From NCBI RefSeq assembly GCF_000208925.1, contig NW_001915258.1, forward strand, positions 1-11,576: DNA of 11,576 nucleotides, written 5' to 3'. The stretch comes from Entamoeba histolytica HM-1:IMSS. Taxonomy: Eukaryota; Evosea; Mastigamoebida; Endamoebidae. The translations under genes and the position numbers were made by a program. Each line of letters begins with the position of its first letter. Positions within the stretch are counted from its first letter, which is position 1. The notes beneath the pieces are model-generated. The model saw nothing but the letters and a program-made list of their open reading frames with translations, was not told the DNA's origin and did no database searches. Shown here piece by piece: positions 1 to 7,463 of the stretch.

Positions 1-163
1 TTTAAAATGACAATTTTAACTCATTCTATCAAAATAGTTCAAAAATTTTAAACAACGAGGATATCAAGAAGTAAAATTCTTTAATTTCCAATTTACTCTT
101 TCAGTTGTGAATGATAATTCTACAATTATCTGTGATGAAATAGTTGTAGAATTCAATGATTAA
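1..163 (+). CDS. Possible 3'-terminal exon of a gene entering from the left edge
   Basis: Positions 38-160 read as 41 codons without a stop and end in TAA at 161-163. The composition is ordinary protein (D, E, N, V, T, Q, one C) and not the F/Y/I/L or K/N monotony of the nearby spacer. The C-terminal part reads ...VVNDNSTIICDEIVVEFND. An in-frame TAG at 35-37 blocks extension to the left, but AAAATAG is also what an Entamoeba 3' splice site would look like (introns there end in TAG), so the exon could begin at base 38. Alternatively, a second open frame (bases 1-48) overlaps it and the two could be joined by a frameshift in a decayed gene. The protein is not recognised. I infer the end of a real or recently lost gene from composition only. 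The start lies outside the window. Confidence 0.35.
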
Positions 164-239
164 AAATGTTAAATTGTTATTGAATACTGTATATGTAAGA
201 ATTTGATTTGATAATATTTCTAATTATTAAACATAAAAC

Positions 240-915
240 TGAAATAAATGAATAAAAGAATTAATAAAATGAAAATTAATGAATATTAAAATCAATAAAA
301 CATATAACAAGAAATAAAGAATAAAATAACAACATAAAATAATGAATAAACACTAATAAATCAACAAACATTAAATATAATTTTTATAAATGTATTAACA
401 TTAAATAAGAATAAATTAATTATATTGATTGTTTTATTTATAATTTTATTAATGAAAGAAATGATAAATATGATTAATATAAATGAAATATGAAGTATCT
501 AAATTTCATAATAAAATATAAAATAATAAGAGTTAAGATGAAATACTAAACAAAAGATACCAATAATAAAAAGAAAAGAATAAGAATATACTAAATTGAA
601 ATAATTTAAGAATAATTAATGAATAATTTTAAAGATTACTAAAGAATAAAAAAGAAAATATGATGATGATGAGATTAAATCATAAATATGATAAGTTCAA
701 AACACTAAACATAATATAAAAAGAAGAATAAGAAAGTAAATAAAGAAATAAAAGAAATAGAAAGACAATATAAATAAAGAATGATAAAAAGAAGAATTGA
801 AAATATAATAGTGAAATATTTTAAAATAAGAAATAAAGAAAAAGAAATAAAGAAAAAGAAAAGGGATATATAACAATAAAAAAATACAAAAATAAAAGAG
901 AAGGAAAATAAAATC
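240..915. repeat. Purine/A-rich low-complexity tract
   Basis: The plus strand consists almost entirely of A with interspersed G and T and very little C; for example, bases 721-780 contain a single C. It is made of drifting short units such as GAATAAA, AATGAATA and AAAGAAAT. One clear local tandem is the 14-base unit AAGAAATAAAGAAA repeated at 828-841 and 842-855. The only open frames are runs of F/I/L/S on the minus strand, as expected from composition. No gene is supported here. Confidence 0.75.
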
Positions 916-928
916 AAATAAACAAGAA

Positions 929-1030
929 GCGGCTGTAGTTTTACGTGTAAAACACTTATTTGTAATTTAATAATTATGAAATACTAAGTTAAATTAATAA
1001 GAGTCGTACGATCGAAACCTGCCAGTCGCC
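929..1030 (+). tRNA. tRNA-Tyr(GTA)-like gene with a 30-base intron; degenerate, possibly a pseudogene
   Basis: The segment folds as a cloverleaf. The 7-bp acceptor stem is GCGGCTG (929-935) with CAGTCGC (1023-1029, one G-T pair). T8-A9 are followed by a D-stem GTTT/AAAC (938-941/950-953) with an 8-base loop, and the anticodon stem is CTTAT/ATAAG (955-959/997-1001). The loop is TTGTAA, giving anticodon GTA at 962-964. The T-arm (1006-1022) has one mismatch and a 7-base loop ATCGAAA. An intron of about 966-995 sits after position 37, the usual place in eukaryotic tRNA-Tyr, and AAATAC (979-984) can pair back to the anticodon region. The spliced length is 72. A T6 run (1035-1040) could end Pol III transcription. 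Against function: the D-loop lacks G18G19 and A14, T54 is A, the B box is poor, and the end pair is G1-C72 where eukaryotic TyrRS expects C1-G72. A decayed copy or another structured RNA is possible. Confidence 0.45.
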
Positions 1031-1034
1031 AACA

Positions 1035-1040
1035 TTTTTT
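1035..1040 (+). terminator. T6 run, candidate Pol III terminator of the tRNA-like gene
   Basis: Six T residues start five bases after the predicted discriminator base of the tRNA-Tyr-like element. This is the expected spacing for a Pol III stop. T runs are common in this AT-rich DNA, so the site counts only as support for the tRNA call. Confidence 0.35.
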
Positions 1041-1200
1041 AAATTAATGAAAAAAAGATATTAATTACAATAAACATAAATAACAAATTTAAACAAAATA
1101 GTTTAATGATAGAACTAACTTCTAAATATTAGATTAATTAAATCGAATGTTAATAGGTTTATCTTCATAATTTCTACATTTTAACTCATTATTTATTAAA

Positions 1201-1230
1201 TTGTTGGTTCTTGTTGGTTGTTGGTTGTTA
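1201..1230 (+). repeat. TTGTTGG short tandem repeats
   Basis: Three imperfect copies of TTGTTGGT sit back to back and form a T/G-only patch with one C. It lies at the point where the strand composition switches from the region left of it to the long pyrimidine-rich tract. It is too short to call a telomere-like repeat and has only three GG steps. Confidence 0.6.
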
Positions 1231-3130
1231 TATTTTATATTTCATTTTATTCTTCTATTTCTTATTTATTTCATCATTATATCTTCTTATAAAATTATGT
1301 AATTCCTATTTCATTATTTATCATTACATTAATTCTTTTCTTTCTTGAATTTTAATCTAATTCTTTTTTATTTCTATTCTATTTCTTTATATTTCTATTT
1401 ATTTCTCTATCTTATTTTAATTCTCTTTCATTGTTCTTTTAATTATCTTGAATATTCATTTAAATGTTTTGGATTAAAATGAAATCTTTCATCATTTCTA
1501 TTAATTCTTCTATTTCATATTTCTATTTTAATACTATCATTTATATCATTAACATATATTGATGTCTTCATTATTTCTTTATATCTTATTTCTTTATTCT
1601 TTTCTTTTATATCTCATTGACAGTATTATTAAAACTGTGTTTAATAAAATTATGAATTTCTCTTTAATTAAATAATCCTGGTTTTGAAAGGCATTAACAT
1701 TATTGATTGTTCTTGAGAATACAACAAATGAGAAGAAACAGAAGAAATATAACTAATTTGAATGAATAGTTTACAAAAATCTTCATTTAATGGGATAATA
1801 TTATTTAGATTTAATTTGTTAATTTATCATTGAAATAATTCACTCTTCATTATTTCAATTTCTATTTCATTTCTTCAATAAGATTGTATCAATTTATTTC
1901 ATTCATTATTCATCTTTTCTTTATTCTCTTATTTTCTTTGTTTATTTTCTCTTATTTATTGTTTTATTATACAATTCTTCTACTCTTTTATTGTCTTATT
2001 TTTATCTCTTTTTATTTCTTTCATTCTTTCTATTTCTCGTTATTATTTTTCTTCTGCTTTATTTTTAACTGATTTTATTATTTATTATTTTTTATCTATC
2101 ATATTATTTATTTCATATTAATCTAATCCAATCACATTCTTTTATTTTACATCTCATTGACTTGTTATTCTCTATATTTGTAATTCATTATGTTTTTTAT
2201 CATTTTCAATACAATTGATAAATTTCATTCTATATATTCATTTATTTTTCATATTTTGTGTAATTTTTTAATTATCTATTCTATCTCCTTTCTTCTTTAA
2301 ATGAATTATTTTTACTTCATCAATGAGTATTGTTATTTTGAAATTTTATTTAATTTTATTGTTTTATTTCGTTTAAGTATTATTTATTCATTACATTTTC
2401 TTCTTCTTTCATTCTTTTTCATCAATTCAAATTTTCTTATTCATTCTACTCAACCTTTTGCATTTAATAAACAGGTAACTATTATTCGTTTCTCAGTATT
2501 TATTCTTCTCTTCTTTTGACATGGTTTATTATACTTTTATCATCATTATATTCACTTTTATTGTGTTTTTCTATTTTAACTTTCTTTACTTCTATAATTA
2601 GAACATACTATTTCATTGTTATTTCTCATTTTATCTTCAACAACATCTTCAATATTCTCTTTTTTATTTTACTGTTTCTTTTCTTAATATTATCATTTCA
2701 TTTCTTCATTATTTCTTGAAATACATTAATCCTTGTTCCTTTCTTGTTTTCTCTTTTCAGACATTCAAATAATTTTATTAAATACTCATCTCATTTTTCT
2801 TTCATTCACTTTTAAACAACCTGTTTAATGATTTTCATTTTATGTTATTTTGATTTATTCTTATTCAGAGTTTTCTCATTATCATTCATTTCATTTTTCA
2901 TATATAATTGAGGAGATTTTAAAAATAAAATAGAATATAAAATGATTATATCAACTTTCTATTCTTATTTATTTATCAACTTTCTTCATTACTTCATCTA
3001 TTTTCTTTATTTATATTCATTTTTATGTTCATTTCTTTTAATGTTCATTCATTATTAATTATTAATTCTTTAACATATCTCTCAAATACAAATATATGTT
3101 TGAATAATTTTATCTATATTCTCAATTTCA
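1231..3130. repeat. Long pyrimidine-rich low-complexity tract
   Basis: About 1.9 kb in which the plus strand is mostly T with C and A and almost no G; for example, bases 1381-1440 contain one G. It is built from drifting units such as TTTATTTC, TTCATTATT and TTCTTT. A short less-skewed patch occurs around 1615-1830. Open frames here encode only F/I/L/Y/S-rich strings and are compositional. No gene, RNA or transposon remnant can be recognised. Confidence 0.75.
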
Positions 3131-3132
3131 TT

Positions 3133-3166
3133 ATTATTTATTAAGAAGGTATTATTTATTAAGAAG
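3133..3166. repeat. 18-bp tandem repeat, two copies
   Basis: ATTATTTATTAAGAAG occurs at 3133-3148 and again at 3151-3166, an exact 16-base match at 18-base spacing. A looser third copy (TAATTTATTAAAGAAG) follows at about 3186-3201. Confidence 0.8.
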
Positions 3167-3170
3167 AATT

Positions 3171-3207
3171 ATGCATCAAAGATTATAATTTATTAAAGAA
3201 GATGCAT
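3171..3207. repeat. Inverted repeat ATGCATC / GATGCAT
   Basis: Seven bases at 3171-3177 are the exact reverse complement of 3201-3207, with a 23-base spacer. The same TGCATC core appears in inverted repeats near 10038-10057. Confidence 0.6.
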
Positions 3208-3400
3208 ATATTATTGTTAGTGTTGTATGTACATTTGAATATAAGGATATTATCAAGGAATGGTATTTGTTTAAAGGGTGTCGAAGATAAAGGAGATGAG
3301 CTATAACATTATGATGTGGATATACTCTTCTTAAAACAACAATATAAAGAATGAGAAATATTATATTACTCATTATAATCAAAATAAAAGTCATGCAGCA

Positions 3401-3437
3401 ACTTAAATGATGAACTATTTAAGTCAAGCATGCTTGA
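3401..3437. repeat. Two adjoining inverted repeats / palindrome
   Basis: ACTTAAAT (3401-3408) and ATTTAAGT (3417-3424) form an 8-bp stem with an 8-base loop. The last base is shared with TCAAGCATGCTTGA (3424-3437), a perfect 14-bp palindrome. Their function is unknown. They lie about 85-120 bases beyond the stop of the left GTPase gene. Confidence 0.7.
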
Positions 3438-3464
3438 AAAAACAATATTTCAATAGAAATAAAG

Positions 3465-3501
3465 CATGTTGAAGAAACTGATTTGCTCACTTCTCAACAT
3501 G
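3465..3501. repeat. Hairpin just downstream of the left GTPase gene
   Basis: CATGTTGAAGAA (3465-3476) pairs with TTCTCAACATG (3491-3501) over 11 bp with one bulged A, enclosing a 14-base loop. In the direction of the minus-strand gene it starts 20 bases after the stop codon, so it would lie in the 3' untranslated region or at the poly(A) site. A role in 3'-end formation is only a guess. Confidence 0.55.
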
Positions 3502-3521
3502 ATGAAAACATAAAAATGAAG

Positions 3522-4418
3522 TTAATCATAATTGATGTATTTTTCTATTATTCTTGAGATTGGTTTAATTTTGTATTTAGTTTTTGTCAATTCCCAGTCA
3601 CTATATGTAACACTACCATCATATCTTATTCTTTTCTCTCTTCTCATATATTCAGTTTTTAACTTTACAAATCCATTTTTTACTTCAACAACTTCTGTAT
3701 ATTCCTTCTCTTCAATAACAATTTTTTCATTTTCTAATCCATTTTTGACAACTCTCTCAACATTAATTGGTAATAAACTACATGCCCATGTTAAAAGCAT
3801 TTCAATTTCTTCTTCAGATCTACTATTATCATCATCTTCATCTGGACATGAATCTACATAAAACATTGGTATTTTAATTATTTCATCTCCTGTTGTTTCT
3901 TTAGCTAATTTTTCAAATTCTAGAAGAAACTTCTCTTTCCTTGATTCTATTTGTCTTACTAGTTTCTTTTCTGGTGTACAACAATAACATCTAGTCCATA
4001 CAATACATACATGTTCCCAAAAATCGGATATTGGAAATATTTTACATATCATTTTTATCGTTGCTGTAAAATTGTAGAGTGGTTTAGCATTAGTAAAATT
4101 AAAAACAATAACAATAGCTTCTATTTCTTCTTGTTCTTTAATGTAGCTTATCATTTGGTTCCATTGTCTATCTTTATCTCTACCACCCTCAGAATCATTA
4201 AATCCAGGAGTGTCAATTACAAATATATCACTTCTATCATCTTCTCCATAACATCCACTTGTTTCTTGTGTTACTGATTTAGCATCATCACTTGTTTCAA
4301 ATTTATTGTCTTTCAGAATAAAATTACCAAGTGAACTTTTACCATCACCTGTATTTCCAATCAGAAGTAATTTAGTTTTTTTTACATCATCATGTTGTAT
4401 TGAATCTTCACTGCTCAT
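3522..4418 (-). CDS. AIG1-type GTPase family protein, 298 residues, copy 1 (short C-terminus)
   Basis: This is a GTP-binding protein of the AIG1 (GIMAP/Toc34-like) family, expected in the cytosol or at membranes. The P-loop G1 is GNTGDGKS (residues 21-28), the switch I threonine is T50 or T53, and G3 is DTPG (69-72). The G4 position reads WTRCYC (141-146) in place of the usual [NT]KxD, so the base-reading aspartate is missing. A G5-like FYVDS lies at 186-190, followed by an acidic patch PDEDDD (192-197). The C-terminal part has RREKR (259-263) and YSDWE (272-276), shared with the neighbouring copies. The protein ends about 13 residues after KIKPI, in a sequence unlike the other copies, so it lacks their terminal LFELV helix. 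The start is supported by a copy-2 match that runs through the ATG and by a TATA-like box 24 bases before it. There is no signal peptide or membrane segment. It is the most 3' member of a same-strand trio. The family call is certain; the role is not. Confidence 0.93.
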   Translation of the reverse strand: MSSEDSIQHDDVKKTKLLLIGNTGDGKSSLGNFILKDNKFETSDDAKSVTQETSGCYGEDDRSDIFVIDTPGFNDSEGGRDKDRQWNQMISYIKEQEEIEAIVIVFNFTNAKPLYNFTATIKMICKIFPISDFWEHVCIVWTRCYCCTPEKKLVRQIESRKEKFLLEFEKLAKETTGDEIIKIPMFYVDSCPDEDDDNSRSEEEIEMLLTWACSLLPINVERVVKNGLENEKIVIEEKEYTEVVEVKNGFVKLKTEYMRREKRIRYDGSVTYSDWELTKTKYKIKPISRIIEKYINYD

Positions 4419-4456
4419 TGATTAATATTCAGTTATAATTTGTTTAAATAGTAATT
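4419..4456 (-). promoter_or_regulatory. Core promoter of AIG1 copy 1
   Basis: The sense strand carries CTATTTAAAC (4442-4451), nine of ten bases of the Entamoeba TATA element GTATTTAAA[G/C], ending 24 bases before the ATG. With such spacing the leader would be only a few bases long, which is usual in Entamoeba. All 38 bases are identical to the same stretch upstream of copy 2, and the identity stops abruptly at 4456. Confidence 0.65.
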
Positions 4457-4489
4457 CATGATGAGAAGCTATAATTACCATATATTTTA

Positions 4490-4508
4490 AATGATGTTTA
4501 TCATTTTT
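4490..4508 (-). promoter_or_regulatory. Shared upstream motif of AIG1 copy 1
   Basis: Plus-strand AATGATGTTTATCATTTTT begins 72 bases before the ATG. It contains the inverted repeat AATGAT-GTTT-ATCATT. AATGATGTTT recurs at the same distance (72) before copy 2 and at 78 before copy 3, although the surrounding spacer sequences are otherwise unrelated. On the sense strand it reads AAAAATGATAAACATCATT. This resembles the A-rich upstream elements described in Entamoeba promoters, but I cannot assign it to a named one. Confidence 0.45.
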
Positions 4509-5497
4509 GTTTACAAAGTGTAGTAAAAATAGAAGTGAAACAACTCCCATTTGAAATTATTACAAAATTATTTTATGTTGAAAATAGTGTTTTAATGTAA
4601 TGATAGTTATATCGTTTTATAAAATTAGATGAATGTTATTTAAAATTATTGAAAGAGCATAACTTCTTCAAAAATTTTTTTATATTATTTTATCAAAAAT
4701 GATTTACATCAATATTTAAAATGAGTGATTTGTATTTATATATTTTTCTTTTTGATTCAAATAAATAAACAGTTACAATCGGAGTTAGTTAAATTCATGT
4801 TTCAATATTATTTTATAAGACTAAATTTTATAATTTCTTTGTTTGTTTTTTTTTTCAATTTTGTGCATTTATGCTTTATGGGTAAAATTATTAAATTACA
4901 AATTTGATTAAACAATAACATGAAAAAAACTGGGGGTAATACTTTGATAGTATAATTATGAAGAACGTTATAAGAATGTTTTTAAATATAATTGATTTTC
5001 ACTAAAATTGTGTATTTTATGTAATATAAGTTAGTTTGATTCTATATTACCAATAACGTTTTCCTACGTTTGTCAATAAAATGATAATTGTAGATACAAA
5101 AAATACTACATAAATCTCACAAAAATACACAACATCAGTTTTATATATTTTCTACTAATTATATTCTCTGCAACACATATTGAAAATTGATTGTTAATGA
5201 ATTTTAATTTATTATAATTATTCTTATGGTTAGTTGTATTTTATCAATTTAAACTTCAATAAAAATAGTAAGTCATTTATCATCAATTATACTTTATTCT
5301 TTTGAAATAACTTTAATATATTCATATAGTTATTATGATTTTTGATTAAAACCAATGGATATAATTTCTTAATTCTCGTGTATTTACAAAATAATAACGT
5401 TTTATAAAATTACTATTATATTTTCATTGAAAAATATTTTGGATTATAAACAAAAGTATTATGAAAAAGTATAAATTATACTTCTGGTAAGAGACTA
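4509..5497. other. Spacer between AIG1 copies 1 and 2; no gene seen
   Basis: About 1 kb of AT-rich DNA of mixed composition without a credible open frame. It includes a direct repeat CGTTTTATAAAATTA at 4613-4627 and 5398-5412, and a G5 run at 4932-4936 that is unusual for this DNA. A 15-bp palindrome AGTATAA-A-TTATACT (5468-5482) starts 15 bases past the stop of copy 2 and would be in its 3' flank. Confidence 0.6.
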
Positions 5498-6504
5498 TTA
5501 CTCTTCTTCTGATTCTTCTTCGCTTATTCCAAGAATTTGATTAATTCCAAAACCATCCATAACAAGTTCAAACAATGAACCACTTACATTTCCAAGTAAG
5601 TCAAAAAATCCTTTTTTTGATTTTTTTTCATATTGTTTTGGAATTGGTTTGATTTTGTGTTTAGTTTTTGTTAATTCCCACTCACTATAACTAACACTAC
5701 CATCAAATTTTGTTCTTTTCTCTCTTCTCAAATATTCAATTTTAAATTCTATGTTAGTACCATCATTACTAATAATATGAGGTTCTTCCCTCTCTTCAAT
5801 AATAACTTTTTCAATTTCTATTCCATTTTTGACAACTCTCTCAACATTAAGAGAAGGTAAACTACATGCCCATGTTAAAAGCATTTCAATTTCTTCTTCA
5901 GATCTACTATTATCATCATCTTCATCTGGACATGAATCTACATAAAACATTGGTATTTTAATTATTTCATCTCCTGTTGTTTTTTAGCCAATTCTTTAAA
6001 TTCTGGAAGAAACTTCTCTTTCTTTGATTCTCTTTGTCTTACTAGTTTCTTTTCTGGTGTGTCACATGAACATTTAGTCCATACAATACATACATGTTCC
6101 CAAAAATCGGATATTGGAAATATTTTACATATCATTTTTATCATTGTTTGAATACTGTCTGATAATCTAGGATTAGTAAAATTTAAAATAATAACAATTC
6201 CTTTTAATCCTTCTCGTTCTTTAATATAATTCACCATTTCACTCATATGTTGTCTATCTTTATTTATACCACCATTAGAATCATTAAATCCAGGAGTGTC
6301 AATTACAAATATATCACTTCTATCATCTTCTCCATAACATCCACTTGTTTCTTGTGTCACCGATTTAGCAGCATCACTTGCTTTAAATTTATTGTCTTTC
6401 AGAATAAAATTACCAAGTGAACTTTTACCATCACCTGTATTTCCAATCAGAAGTAATTTAGTTTTTTTTACATCATCATGTTGTATTGAATCTTCACTGC
6501 TCAT
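5498..6504 (-). pseudogene. AIG1-type GTPase family gene, copy 2, interrupted by a one-base deletion
   Basis: The gene begins like copy 1 (residues 1-76 differ at only three positions) with P-loop GNTGDGKS (21-28), DTPG (69-72) and a G4 region WTKCSC (T-K-C-S, so again no aspartate). Reading stops at a TAA (5962-5964) after 180 residues. The rest, from 5950 to 5498, is open in the next frame and encodes FYVDS, the acidic patch, RREKR, YSEWE, a hydrophobic/amphipathic tail with LFELVMDG (about residues 311-318 of an intact frame) and an acidic end (EEESEEE). The cause is visible by comparison: copy 1 has TTTCTTT on the plus strand (3896-3902), while copy 2 has six T (5980-5985), so one base is lost. 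Total length would be about 335 residues. Everything past the break is still well preserved, so the lesion is recent, is a sequencing error in a homopolymer, or is bypassed by slippage. Confidence 0.9.
5980..5985 (-). other. Frameshift site: A6 run (sense strand) in AIG1 copy 2
   Basis: Sense GCT-AAA-AAA-CAA replaces copy 1 GCT-AAA-GAA-ACA. It lies exactly at the left border of a 125-bp block identical to copy 1. A minus-one slip on the A run would return to the conserved TTGDE frame. It is not a canonical X-XXY-YYZ slippery heptamer in the zero frame. Confidence 0.85.
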
Positions 6505-6542
6505 TGATTAATATTCAGTTATAATTTGTTTAAATAGTAATT
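6505..6542 (-). promoter_or_regulatory. Core promoter of AIG1 copy 2
   Basis: Identical to the 38 bases before copy 1. The TATA-like element CTATTTAAAC lies at 6528-6537, 24 bases before the ATG. The retained promoter and full upstream arrangement suggest the copy may still be transcribed despite the frame break. Confidence 0.6.
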
Positions 6543-6575
6543 AAATATGACAAATATTTATTTATAAATTTGTCG

Positions 6576-6585
6576 AATGATGTTT
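6576..6585 (-). promoter_or_regulatory. Shared upstream motif of AIG1 copy 2
   Basis: AATGATGTTT (plus strand) begins 72 bases before the ATG, the same distance as in copy 1, although the identity between the two upstream regions otherwise ends at base 38. The dyad half ATCATT is not present in this copy. Confidence 0.4.
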
Positions 6586-7463
6586 AATATTAAAAATGCT
6601 TTATGTTTATTTGAAATAATCAATTTCAATTCTGTATTGTTAAAATATTCCTCATAACACGTGTTATTTAAACGAAAACAACAACTTTAAATAAAATAAT
6701 TTTCTAAAATTTCACATAAACATTATTTTAGTCATCTATTGTAACGTAACTTTTCTATTACTGAAACAAAGTATTTTTATTTGTCTCTATTTTTACATTA
6801 AAAATATTCTTTTCTGTTTAACAGAATAAAAATAATCAAAAATAAATGAAGAATTTTATCGATAATTTAACATGACATTTTGTTTTATTTTCTGGTTTGA
6901 AATACAAACATCATTTTAATATGCACAAACAACTTTTGATAGGATATTTAAAAACAAAATAAATTAATTTCACATAATTTTTGAAAATTGACTATTTTTA
7001 TAATGTTTATTTTACAATAAAATCACACCCCCTTTTTATTTTTTTATCACAACAATACATTTATGTTTTTATTGAAATAGTTGTTATAACGTTTAATGAA
7101 GATAATGTTATTAAAGAATGAAAATGAAATAATAATATGAGAAGTATCATTTTTACATATACTTCAATTTATAATTAATGTTTTATTTCATTTTCAATAA
7201 ACAACAAATGTTATAAAATACGATTATTTTTCTCATAATAATTACTATCTCACTTTTATTTAAATTACATATCAAACAGAATAACATCTCCGATTCTAGA
7301 TGCAATAAATTTATGTTTTTATTGTGTTGAAGAAATAGTTTGATAAGTAATATCAAATCATTTTAAACTCATTTCTATTTCATATAACCTTTAAATTTCC
7401 ATAAAAATTGATTTTTATTGTTTCCAAAATAAAATAAAAAATAAGTAAAAAGTAAATTGAGAG
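6586..7463. other. Spacer between AIG1 copies 2 and 3; no gene seen
   Basis: AT-rich, no credible open frame. It contains a C5 run (7028-7032) in ACCCCCTTTTT and a 22-base direct repeat with one mismatch (CAATAMATTTATGTTTTTATTG, M = C or A) at 7053-7074 and 7303-7324, 250 bases apart. The last part, with T/A-rich sense sequence just after the stop of copy 3, would serve as its 3' end. Confidence 0.6.

Larger units (their letters stand above)
3163..3557 (+). pseudogene. Possible decayed protein-coding remnant, plus strand
   Basis: This stretch is less AT-rich than the spacer to its left and carries several short plus-strand open segments with normal protein composition, broken by stops and frame changes. 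Examples are FEYKDIIKEWYLFKGC (read within about 3187-3291), HYDVDILFLKQQYKE (from 3307, following a TAA), NLNDELFKSSMLEKTIFQ (about 3400-3453), and HVEETDLLTSQHDENIKMKL from 3465 in another frame, which stays open until TGA at 3555. The last segment overlaps the 3' end of the minus-strand GTPase gene by about 36 bases. No family is recognised and no single frame spans the region. It may be an old gene inactivated by several mutations, or chance, since short open segments are common. The 72-residue minus-strand frame across 3176-3394 is more hydrophobic and less convincing. Confidence 0.25.

Noticed and set aside
705..917. Minus-strand frame of 70 codons rich in F and S
   Set aside because: Reverse complement of the purine-rich tract; compositional only.
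1201..1230. Telomere-like or G-quadruplex-forming repeat
   Set aside because: Only three GG steps and about three imperfect units, inside the contig; too little to call either.
1884..2719. Three hydrophobic plus-strand frames of 62-72 codons
   Set aside because: Same compositional artefact of T/C-rich DNA. None has a promoter-like box or family resemblance.
3176..3394. Minus-strand frame of 72 codons downstream of copy 1
   Set aside because: Hydrophobic and without a recognisable domain or promoter. It covers the same DNA as plus-strand segments with better protein composition, and it does not match the missing C-terminal tail of copy 1.
3532..4277. Plus-strand frames opposite copy 1
   Set aside because: They are antisense shadows of the conserved GTPase gene. 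The minus-strand reading carries all the motifs. The same holds for plus-strand frames at 7660-8111 opposite copy 3.
4725..4907. Plus-strand frame of 60 codons in the first spacer
   Set aside because: F/I-rich, short, no TATA-like element at the right distance, no family resemblance.
5980..5986. Programmed ribosomal frameshift at the A6 run
   Set aside because: The run is not an X-XXY-YYZ heptamer in the reading frame, and no obvious downstream stem was seen. Slippage stays possible but a programmed signal is not supported.
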